From NCBI RefSeq assembly GCF_001412595.2, contig NZ_CP012640.2:5766001-5830000 (forward strand): 64,000 bases of DNA, in the 5' to 3' direction. Positions 1-6,864 of this stretch are shown piece after piece. Positions within the stretch are counted from its first letter, which is position 1; each line of letters begins with the position of its first letter. Source of the stretch: Massilia sp. WG5. GTDB taxonomy: Bacteria > Pseudomonadota > Gammaproteobacteria > Burkholderiales > Burkholderiaceae_D. The translations under genes were made by a program, and so were the position numbers. The notes under the pieces are model-generated. The model was not told where the DNA came from. It did no database searches and saw nothing but the letters and a program-made list of their open reading frames with translations.

Positions 1-817
1 TCAGGACGATGCGTGGATGGTGCCAGAACGGATGGCCGGCCGGCAGCGGCTCGGGATCGCAGACATCGAGCACGGCCGCCGACAGCTGGCCGCTGTCGAG
101 CGCCGCCAGCAGGTGCTCCTGCACCAGGTGGCCGCCACGGCCGCAGTTGACCAGCGCCGCGCCCTGCGGCAGGCCGGCAAACAGGCGCGCGTCCAGGATG
201 CCGCGCGTGGCGGCGGTCAGCGGCAGCAGGCACACCAGAATGTCGGTGCGCGCGAGGAAGGCCGGCAGCGCTTCCAGTCCGGCATGGCATTCGACACCTT
301 CGATGTGGTGCGGCGAGCGGCTCCAGCCGGCGCAGGGAAAGCCGAAGCCGCGCAGCTTGTCCAGCACGGCCCGGCCCAGCATACCGAGTCCGAGCACGCC
401 GACGCGGCGGCTGGCGGCGGTGCGTACGCGGTGTTCCATCCACCGCTGCGCGCGCTGCTGCTCGCGGTAGACGGGCCAGTCGCGGTGCAGGGCCAGCACC
501 GCCAGCGTGGCATATTCGACCATGCCGTCGACGATGCCCGGCTCGACCATGCGCACCACGGGCAGCTGCGGCGGCACGCGCGTGAAGTCGAACTGGTCGA
601 TGCCGGCGCCGACCGAGAACACCAGCTCGAGGTGTGGAAAGCGCGCCAGGTCCCGGGGCGGCTCCCACGCCGCCAGGTAGCGCACCCGTGCGTCGTCTCC
701 GTCCCCGTCCAGCGGCCACTGGCGGAATTCCAGCTCCGGCGCCTTGCGCGCGAAGCCGTCGGCCCATTCCGCGCCGCGGACCGGGTCGGCCTTGTACAGG
801 AAGATCGGGCGCGGCAT
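1..817 (-). CDS. D-2-hydroxyacid dehydrogenase (GhrA-like), 3' end cut by window edge
   Basis: About 272 codons are visible and the C-terminus lies outside the window. The protein resembles glyoxylate/hydroxypyruvate reductase A: an N-terminal substrate domain, then a Rossmann motif GLGMLG near residue 140, and near the cut a conserved CDPEPLPAGHPFW segment typical of the NAD(P)-binding half of 2-hydroxyacid dehydrogenases. It would reduce glyoxylate or hydroxypyruvate in the cytoplasm. The ATG overlaps the TGA of the upstream GNAT gene by one base (TGATG), so the two are probably translationally coupled. The family is clear; the exact substrate is not. Confidence 0.85.
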   Translation of the reverse strand, partial: MPRPIFLYKADPVRGAEWADGFARKAPELEFRQWPLDGDGDDARVRYLAAWEPPRDLARFPHLELVFSVGAGIDQFDFTRVPPQLPVVRMVEPGIVDGMVEYATLAVLALHRDWPVYREQQRAQRWMEHRVRTAASRRVGVLGLGMLGRAVLDKLRGFGFPCAGWSRSPHHIEGVECHAGLEALPAFLARTDILVCLLPLTAATRGILDARLFAGLPQGAALVNCGRGGHLVQEHLLAALDSGQLSAAVLDVCDPEPLPAGHPFWHHPRIVL

Positions 818-1677
818 CAGCCCAGCGCCTGGTTGATGATGGCGAACTGGCGCAGCGTGCCGTCGGGCAGGGGCGCTTCGCCGCGCACCATGGTCGCCAC
901 GGTATCGACCTGCAGCAGGCCCAGTTCGTCCAGCCACGGGCCGAGGCCGCAGCTGGCCGGCACGTCGATGCGCACGAAGGCGCCGGCATAGGTCCCGGTC
1001 CAGTGGCTGATCAGGGCCTTGGCGCGCTCGATGTCGGGCGCCACCACCGGACCGATGGCGTAGCCGAGGCCGAAACGGCGCAGCATCGCGTAGCCGATCA
1101 ATTCGTCGTAGCGGTCGATCACCACGCATTCGGCGACTTCGCGCAGCGCGGCCAGCACGGTGGCGCGCGGCATGCCGGTGGCGCGTGCGCCCAGCGTCGC
1201 CAGGGCGGCATCCTCGCGCGAGCCCAGGGGGCGGATCCGTTCGCCGGGCGGCAGGGCCATCAGCTTGGTGCCGAACACGCTGCCCTGGTGCTGGCAGATC
1301 GCGCCGGTCTGTTCGAAACCCAGGTCCCGGTAGAGCTTTTCGCCGGCATTGGTCGAATGCAGGAGCAGGTTGCGCTTGCCGAGTTCTGCCATCGCCATCG
1401 CCATCAGCTTGCGGCCGATGCCCCGGCCCTGCCAGTCCGGACCGACGATGACCATGCCGATCGAGGCGAACTCGGTACCATGGCTCCAGCACATGATGGT
1501 GCCGACCACGGTGTCGTCGGACTCGGCGACGAAACCCACGCCCAGCCGGTAGATGAATTCCCAGTCCTGCAGCCGGTGCGGCCAGCGCAGGGATTGCGAC
1601 AGGCGGTGGGCCGCCTCGAGGTCGTGCTTGTGCATGCGGCGGTACGCTAGCCCGGTCTGGGCGATTGGCTGGTCCAC
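817..1677 (-). CDS. Tandem-domain GNAT N-acetyltransferase
   Basis: 286 residues starting at GTG, chosen because AGGAGA lies 4 bases upstream; the open frame extends further up but without start support. The N-terminal GNAT fold carries the acetyl-CoA loop GPDWQGRGIGRKLM (about residues 80-93) followed by LYRDLGFEQTG. The C-terminal half, with GLGYAIGPVVAPD, resembles the second domain of YitH-type acetyltransferases. The substrate is unknown. The gene lies 190 bases downstream of copD and is coupled to the dehydrogenase at the window start, so it more likely belongs with that gene than with copper resistance. Confidence 0.85.
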   Translation of the reverse strand: MDQPIAQTGLAYRRMHKHDLEAAHRLSQSLRWPHRLQDWEFIYRLGVGFVAESDDTVVGTIMCWSHGTEFASIGMVIVGPDWQGRGIGRKLMAMAMAELGKRNLLLHSTNAGEKLYRDLGFEQTGAICQHQGSVFGTKLMALPPGERIRPLGSREDAALATLGARATGMPRATVLAALREVAECVVIDRYDELIGYAMLRRFGLGYAIGPVVAPDIERAKALISHWTGTYAGAFVRIDVPASCGLGPWLDELGLLQVDTVATMVRGEAPLPDGTLRQFAIINQALG

Positions 1678-1819
1678 GGTTTCTCCTGTTTGTTGTGCGT
1701 TTTGTCGGGCGGCCGTTGGGATGCTAACGCCGCTCGCGGCGCGACGCCAGAGGCCGCCGGTAGAACGCAACGATGTGGTGTGCCGCGCGAACCGCGTGCT
1801 ACAAACTGCTGAAAGGGGC

Positions 1820-1844
1820 CGCCGCAGCCGTGCAGGCTGCGGCG
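1820..1844 (-). terminator. Strong stem-loop downstream of copD
   Basis: A perfect 10-bp GC-rich inverted repeat (cgccgcagcc / ggctgcggcg) with a 5-base loop sits between copD and the GNAT gene. Read on the minus strand it is followed by CCCCTTTCAG, with only a short T-run, so it may be a weak intrinsic terminator or an mRNA-stabilising hairpin closing the copper operon. Confidence 0.5.
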
Positions 1845-1868
1845 CCGCCACAACTGCGCCCAAGCGGA

Positions 1869-2810
1869 CTAGGACGGAAGCTCGCCCGGCGGCGAGGTCG
1901 ATGCCAGCCAGGCCGCCGCCAGCACGACCGCCAGCAGGACCAGCCCTTCGATCCAGAGCACGTGCCGGAACCGCGCCGGCAGCAGCACCGGCGCCGCATG
2001 ACCCGCGGATTCGCGCGCGAGCCAGGGCGGCATCACGCAAAAGCGGTTGAAGCCGCCCAGCAGCACGGCGACCCCGACCAGCGCCAGCTTGGCCGCCAGC
2101 GTGTTGCCGTAGGGGTTGCCAAGCAGGTTCCCGAATCCGCCGAGGTCGCGCCAGCTCGCATACAGGCCGGTGACGAAGATGCCGGCCAGCGCGAGCGTTG
2201 CCGAGCCGGACAGCGAATCGACGTAGGCGGCCCGCGCACGCCTGTCGGCCGCGCCCATGTCGGTATCCTCCGCCAGCATGACGCAGCCGGCCAGGATGAC
2301 TTCGCCCACCCACAGGCTGATCAGTCCCTGGTGCGCCCAGTCCACCAGCAAGGGCAGGCTGAAATCGCCTTCGCTGGATGCGTGGCTGACCATGCTGCGG
2401 GTGTACCAGAACACCGCCAGCCCGGCCATGATCAAGCCTGCCTGCCCCAGACGGCGGCCGTGTTCCATGCATGCCGCGGCCGTGGCCACGACCAGGCCGG
2501 CCATCCCGATGGCCCATGCCAGGCCGAGGTGGGTGGAGCGCAGCATGGTCCAGGTAGCGGGACCCGCGTCGGGCAGCGGGACCTCGGCCATCGCCGCCGA
2601 TTCGAGCCACAGCAGCACCAGGTCGGCCGCCAGCGCCGCCACGGCGGCGGCGATTGCGGTACTGCGGACGGCCTGCCGGCGCGCCTCGGCCCAGCTGGAC
2701 CCGTCGCGGCCGAGCCACAGGCCGGACAGGCCCGCCCCCGTGAGCACGGCCACCGCCAGGTTCAGCACGGCAGTGCAAAGCCGCAAGGCGGTTTGCGGGT
2801 CCAGCGCCAT
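1869..2810 (-). CDS. copD: CopD-family copper resistance membrane protein
   Basis: 313 residues with roughly eight hydrophobic segments, matching the CopD/YcnJ family of inner-membrane proteins that work with periplasmic CopC in copper handling or import. Family-like polar and His positions include MVSHASSEGD and WAHQG in the middle of the protein. I chose the ATG at 2810, which overlaps the copC stop (TGATG), rather than a GTG one codon upstream. It is the last recognisable gene of the copper operon and is followed by a stem-loop. Confidence 0.9.
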   Translation of the reverse strand: MALDPQTALRLCTAVLNLAVAVLTGAGLSGLWLGRDGSSWAEARRQAVRSTAIAAAVAALAADLVLLWLESAAMAEVPLPDAGPATWTMLRSTHLGLAWAIGMAGLVVATAAACMEHGRRLGQAGLIMAGLAVFWYTRSMVSHASSEGDFSLPLLVDWAHQGLISLWVGEVILAGCVMLAEDTDMGAADRRARAAYVDSLSGSATLALAGIFVTGLYASWRDLGGFGNLLGNPYGNTLAAKLALVGVAVLLGGFNRFCVMPPWLARESAGHAAPVLLPARFRHVLWIEGLVLLAVVLAAAWLASTSPPGELPS

Positions 2811-3175
2811 CACTTGACCTTGAACGCGACTTCGCCCTTCACCTTGTGACCGTCATGGGTCATGGCGGTCCAGCGGATCCGGTAGTCGCCGGCGGCCAGC
2901 TGCGGCAGCGTGGCCGTCATGGCGCTCGGATCGGCCGTGTCGATGGCCGTCGCGCCGACCGGGATCTCGCTGTTCTGCGGCCCCGCCACCTGGATCTTGC
3001 TGAAGGCCGGCTCGAGCGTCTCGTTGAATTTCAGGCGGACCTGCTTCGGCGCACTGGCGAGCGTGCTGCCGTCCTGCGGATCGGAGGCTTGCAGCTTGGC
3101 GTGCGCGAAGGCGGACGCGGTCACGGTGCTTGCGAGGGCGAAGGCGGTCACCGCCAGGACGTGTTTGATGGACAT
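2810..3175 (-). CDS. copC: CopC-family periplasmic copper-binding protein
   Basis: 121 residues: a Sec signal peptide ending near AFAHA, then a CopC/YobA beta-sandwich. The first residues of the mature protein, HAKL, provide the N-terminal His typical of the Cu(II) site, and THDGH near residue 107 supplies the second conserved His group. The Met-rich Cu(I) loop of Pseudomonas CopC is absent, so this looks like a Cu(II)-only type. A GGGAG site precedes the ATG. It is coupled to copD and presumably passes copper to it or buffers it in the periplasm. Confidence 0.92.
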   Translation of the reverse strand: MSIKHVLAVTAFALASTVTASAFAHAKLQASDPQDGSTLASAPKQVRLKFNETLEPAFSKIQVAGPQNSEIPVGATAIDTADPSAMTATLPQLAAGDYRIRWTAMTHDGHKVKGEVAFKVK

Positions 3176-3199
3176 GTGGACTCCCGATGTGGTTGAGGT

Positions 3200-3559
3200 T
3201 CAGTTGGCTGCTTCGAGCCGGGTTACGGTGAGGACGTCGTTGACACGCTCGGCACGGAAGCGGATCTGGTCGCCGGCCTTGGCCTTGTCCAGCATCGCCG
3301 GGTCCTGGACCTTGAACACCATGGTCATGCCCGGCATGTCGAGGTTGGCCAGCGGCCCGTGCTTGATCGTCAGCTTGCCGCTGTCCTTGTCGACCTTCTT
3401 GACCTCGCCCGTGGACAAGGATGCGACATCGCTCTCGGTCGCGACAGGCGCGGCATCGTGGCCGCCATGGTCGTGGGCCTGCGCGAAAGCGTCGGCGCCC
3501 GCCAGCGCGAGGCCGGCGGACAGGGTGATGGTGCTGAACAGCGAAAACATGCGAGTCAT
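3200..3559 (-). CDS. CusF-like periplasmic copper-binding protein
   Basis: 119 residues from the ATG preceded by GGGAGAG; an upstream ATG in frame lacks a ribosome site. A signal peptide ends near AFAQA, a His-rich stretch (AHDHGGHD) follows, and then the small OB-like CusF fold. The Cu(I) ligands align as His67, Met78 and Met80. The position of the Trp that caps copper in E. coli CusF (W44) is Met75 here (LDMPGMTM). No CusA or CusB is present nearby, so it may serve the multicopper oxidase and TolC-like protein or partners elsewhere. Confidence 0.88.
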   Translation of the reverse strand: MTRMFSLFSTITLSAGLALAGADAFAQAHDHGGHDAAPVATESDVASLSTGEVKKVDKDSGKLTIKHGPLANLDMPGMTMVFKVQDPAMLDKAKAGDQIRFRAERVNDVLTVTRLEAAN

Positions 3560-3607
3560 GTGGCTCTCCCAAATAGTCAAGATCGAAGTTTGTGCTTCTT
3601 TGTTTGC

Positions 3608-4999
3608 TCAGTGCCCGCCGTGGCCGGAGGGCTTTTTGACGCTCAGCTCGACATCCGGCTTGTGCTCGGCCGGCATCGCCCCGCGGCCCGCGCTGGTGCT
3701 GCGCACCGGCTCCGCCAGTTCGCCGGTCCACTCGTAGGCGACGGTGCCGGCGGGATGCTTGTACCAGCCCGGATCGGTGTAGTCGCCGCGCTTCTGGTCC
3801 GGGCGCACCTTCAGCACGGTGAACATGCCGCCCATTTCGACACTGCCGAACGGGCCTTCGCCGCTCATCATCGGCAAGGTGTTTTCCGGCAGCGGCATTT
3901 CCATGCCGCCCATCGAGCCGCCCTTGTCGCCCATGACCATGTAGTCCGGCACGATCTTGCCGATCTTTTCGGCCAGGCCGCGGTGGTCGACGCCGATCAG
4001 GTTGGGGACGTCGTGGCCCATCGCATTCATCGTGTGGTGCGACTTGTGGCAGTGGAGCGCCCAGTCGCCCGGTTCGTTGGCGACGAACTCGATGGCCCGC
4101 ATCTGCCCGACCGCGACGTCGGCGCTGACTTCCGGCCAGCGGGATCCCGGCGGCGTCCAGCCGCCGTCGGTGCCGGTCACCTCGAACTCGTGGCCGTGCA
4201 GGTGGATCGGATGGTTGGTCATGGTCAGGTTGCCGACCCGGATACGCACGCGGTCGTTCTGGCGCACCGGCAGGCTGTCGATGCCCGGGAACACCCGGCT
4301 GTTGAAGGTCCACAGGTTAAAGTCCAGCATCGTGTTGATCTTCGGCGTATAGCTGCCCGGATCGACGTCGTAGGCGCCGAGCAGGAAGGCGAAGTCGCGG
4401 TCGACCGCATGCAGCGAAGGCTCCTTCGGATGCGTGATCCACAGGCCCATCATGCCCATCGCCATCTGCGCCATCTCGTCGGCATGCGGGTGGTACATGA
4501 AGGTGCCCGCGCGGCGCGCGACGAATTCGTACACGAAGGTCTTGCCCGGCTTGATCCCCGGCTGGGTCAGGCCGGTCACGCCGTCCATGCCGTTCGGCAG
4601 GCGCTGGCCATGCCAGTGCACGCTGGTGTGCTCGGGCAGCTTGTTGGTCACGAAGATGCGCACCCGGTCGCCCTCGACGACTTCGATGGTCGGCCCCGGC
4701 GACTGGCCGTTATAGCCCCACAAATTGACCTTCATGCCCGGCGCAAACTCGCGCACGACCGGCTCGGCCACCAGGTGGAACTCCTTGACGCCATTGTTCA
4801 TCCGCCAGGGCAGCGACCAGCCGTTCAGGGTCACGACCGGGTTGTATGGGCGTCCGTTCGGCGGTGGCGGCGGCACCAGGGTCCTGGCATGGTCGACCAG
4901 TACCGCTTCGGGCAGCGAGGCCGCCGCCACGCGGCTCACTGCGGCGCTGCTCACCGCGACCGCGCCGGCGCCTCTGAAGAAATCTCGACGGGAAATCAT
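3608..4999 (-). CDS. Tat-exported multicopper oxidase
   Basis: 463 residues. A twin-arginine signal (SRRDFF) leads into a cupredoxin-type multicopper oxidase. Copper ligands are visible in order: HWHG (128-131), YHPH (169-172), HPIHLHGH (263-270) and HCHKSHHTMNAM (316-327). The last gives the type 1 Cys317, His322 and a probable axial Met327. A Met-rich stretch lies around 355-378 and the C-terminus is His-rich (GHGGH). Members detoxify Cu(I) in the periplasm by oxidising it to Cu(II). The ATG overlaps the upstream TolC-like gene by four bases (ATGA), so the two are coupled. Confidence 0.92.
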   Translation of the reverse strand: MISRRDFFRGAGAVAVSSAAVSRVAAASLPEAVLVDHARTLVPPPPPNGRPYNPVVTLNGWSLPWRMNNGVKEFHLVAEPVVREFAPGMKVNLWGYNGQSPGPTIEVVEGDRVRIFVTNKLPEHTSVHWHGQRLPNGMDGVTGLTQPGIKPGKTFVYEFVARRAGTFMYHPHADEMAQMAMGMMGLWITHPKEPSLHAVDRDFAFLLGAYDVDPGSYTPKINTMLDFNLWTFNSRVFPGIDSLPVRQNDRVRIRVGNLTMTNHPIHLHGHEFEVTGTDGGWTPPGSRWPEVSADVAVGQMRAIEFVANEPGDWALHCHKSHHTMNAMGHDVPNLIGVDHRGLAEKIGKIVPDYMVMGDKGGSMGGMEMPLPENTLPMMSGEGPFGSVEMGGMFTVLKVRPDQKRGDYTDPGWYKHPAGTVAYEWTGELAEPVRSTSAGRGAMPAEHKPDVELSVKKPSGHGGH

Positions 5000-6348
5000 T
5001 GTGCTGTCCTTGGTTCAAGCGTGCCGCCGGCATTCATGGCGGACTGGAGATTGGTATCGGCGATCCAGAAATCGCGCTGCGCGGCGATGGCGGCGTTGAC
5101 GCTGGCAAGCTGCTCGCGCGATTCGGCGAGCAACTCGAAGGTGCTGGCGAGCATGCCGTTGTATCGGAGCAGGACCTCGTCGGCGATCTGCTTGCGCAGC
5201 GGGACGACTTCGTCCCGGTAGCGGCGCGCGATGTCGTAGGTGGTGCGATAGCCGGCATAGGCCTGGCGCGCCTCGGAGCGCGCCCGCACGGCGACGTCGG
5301 CAGTGCGGTGGACGGCCCCCATGTAGCTTGCCTCGGCCCGCGCCACGCGCGCGCCGCCCCAGTCGAACAGCGGCAGTTCCAGCGTCACCTGGTAGCCGTT
5401 CTGGCGCGGTGTGCCGGTCGTGCTCTTGTTGGCATAGCCGGCGTCGAACACGTCGATGAAGCCGGTCGCGCGGGTCAGGCCGAGGGCCTTTGCCGTAGCC
5501 TGCGCATCCTGGCGCGCGATGAGGACGTCGAGCCGCTGCGACAGCGCTGTCGCCTCGACATGTTCCGGCGCGCGCGGCTGGGCGGGCAGGTCGGGCAGCC
5601 GGTCCGGCAGGGTGAAGTCGGGAGAGGCTCCGAGACCCAGCAGGCGCACCAGTTCCTCGCGCGCGCTGGTGGCCGCCAGGCGCGCCTGCGCCTGCTGGGT
5701 CACGGCATCCTGGTAGTAGGCGCGTTCGCGTGCGGCGTCGAGTTGACTCCAGTTGCCGGCGGCCCGCATGCGGGCGGCCAGTTCGGCGGCAGCTTCCGCG
5801 GATGCGCGCACCTGCTCGCTGAACGCGGACGCCTGCGCGGCGGCGACGGCGCTGTACCAGGCCTTGCGCGTATCCGCCGCCAATCGGACGGTCTGCAGCG
5901 CCGCTTGCAGTTTGGCCTGCTCGAAGCGTCGGCTTTCGATGCCCCTGCGCGCCGGCATGGTCAGCAGCGCGGCCAGGTCGAAGGTGAGGCCGCGGTCGAT
6001 TTCCGTCTCCTCGCCACCGCGCACCCGGCCGAAGCTCAGGCTCGGGTTGGGCAGCCGTCCGGTCTGGACGAAGTCCGCTTCGGCGATCGCCAGGTCCGCC
6101 AGCGCCGCCTGCAGTCCGCGGTTGTTGATCAGGGCGATGCGCACCGCGGCGTCCGGGTCGAGCGGCCTGGAAAGCAGGCGCGCTACTTCGGCCTGCGGGT
6201 CACCGTCGCGCTTCAGGGGCGCGGGCTGGCCGATGCGTTCCTGGGTCATCCGGGCGACGTCGTCGAGGCCGCCATCCCGGGAAAAGCTGGCGCAGCCGGC
6301 CAGCAGCGGCGCGCTGGCCGCAACCAGCAGCAAATAGGGAAGTTTCAT
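4996..6348 (-). CDS. TolC/CusC-family outer membrane efflux lipoprotein
   Basis: 450 residues starting at MKLPYLL. A lipobox (LLAGC) at residues 14-18 predicts a lipid anchor, as in CusC-type channels, followed by two outer-membrane efflux repeats rich in Ala/Arg helices. The family normally forms the outer-membrane exit duct of an RND or ABC pump, but no RND pump or membrane-fusion gene occurs in the window. Position between the His/Cys-rich protein and the multicopper oxidase points to copper efflux. The ribosome site is weak. The open frame extends 90 codons upstream, but that part overlaps the preceding gene and lacks signal-peptide logic. Confidence 0.88.
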   Translation of the reverse strand: MKLPYLLLVAASAPLLAGCASFSRDGGLDDVARMTQERIGQPAPLKRDGDPQAEVARLLSRPLDPDAAVRIALINNRGLQAALADLAIAEADFVQTGRLPNPSLSFGRVRGGEETEIDRGLTFDLAALLTMPARRGIESRRFEQAKLQAALQTVRLAADTRKAWYSAVAAAQASAFSEQVRASAEAAAELAARMRAAGNWSQLDAARERAYYQDAVTQQAQARLAATSAREELVRLLGLGASPDFTLPDRLPDLPAQPRAPEHVEATALSQRLDVLIARQDAQATAKALGLTRATGFIDVFDAGYANKSTTGTPRQNGYQVTLELPLFDWGGARVARAEASYMGAVHRTADVAVRARSEARQAYAGYRTTYDIARRYRDEVVPLRKQIADEVLLRYNGMLASTFELLAESREQLASVNAAIAAQRDFWIADTNLQSAMNAGGTLEPRTAQ

Positions 6349-6415
6349 GGTTCGTCTGGTATCGATTGAGGCCGCACGGGCGGCCCGAGGGCGCGCCGTC
6401 GGCGCGCACGCAAGC

Positions 6416-6808
6416 TCAAACGAACAGGCGACGGGGCGGCCGTTCGAGGGCCGAAGGAACGATGGAGATGATCGCTGCTTCCGGAATCGCGTCCGGCGCG
6501 GCGGCCAGGGAAGGCGCGTGCAAGCCCGGCGGCATGGCGGGGAGGGCGACGGCGCCGACGCAGCAACTTGCGCAGTTCGCGCATTTGGAATGCGATGAGC
6601 CATGATGCGATGAGCCATGGGCCTTTACTCCAGCCTTGGCGCAGTGCGCGTCGGTCATGGACGCGGCGGCTTGATGATGCTGGTGGCCGGAGGCGACCGC
6701 GATCGCGCGCTGCGCCTGTTCCATATGCCCGCATGCTTTCGCGGCGCCGCCCTGGAGGGACAGCACCGAGATCGACAGCCACAGCAGGAGACGGAAGAAC
6801 AGGCGCAT
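6416..6808 (-). CDS. Small exported His/Cys-rich protein, first gene of the copper operon
   Basis: 130 residues, no family recognised. An N-terminal hydrophobic signal (LLLWLSISVLSL) is followed by a metal-ligand-rich middle: SGHQHHQ, several GSSHH-type repeats, and a KCANCASCC cluster near residue 80. This composition, together with its place at the head of a copper operon, suggests periplasmic metal binding. No ribosome site precedes the ATG, and the best promoter guess (6818-6847) would place transcription only a few bases upstream, so translation may be nearly leaderless. The role is inferred from composition and neighbours only. Confidence 0.7.
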   Translation of the reverse strand: MRLFFRLLLWLSISVLSLQGGAAKACGHMEQAQRAIAVASGHQHHQAAASMTDAHCAKAGVKAHGSSHHGSSHSKCANCASCCVGAVALPAMPPGLHAPSLAAAPDAIPEAAIISIVPSALERPPRRLFV

Positions 6809-6817
6809 GGTTCAGGC

Positions 6818-6847
6818 ATCGTACCTCAAATTAAGAAGGTGCATCAA
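6818..6847 (-). promoter_or_regulatory. Candidate MerR-type promoter of the copper operon
   Basis: On the minus strand a -35-like TTGATG (6842-6847) and a -10-like TACGAT (6818-6823) are 18 bases apart. The spacer holds an ACCT...AGGT dyad (6823-6840), reminiscent of CueR-family operators (ACCTTCC/GGAAGGT). Long spacers with a central dyad are the hallmark of MerR-activated promoters. Arm agreement is partial and no merR-type gene is seen, so this is tentative. Confidence 0.35.
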
Positions 6848-6864
6848 GTCCTCTGCTGTATCCC

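Noticed and set aside
1773..2849. Long open frame on the plus strand opposite copD
   Set aside because: It is the antisense shadow of a GC-rich gene: composition is rich in Arg/Gln/His with no start signal, whereas copD on the other strand has clear family motifs. The same holds for other long antisense frames across the window.
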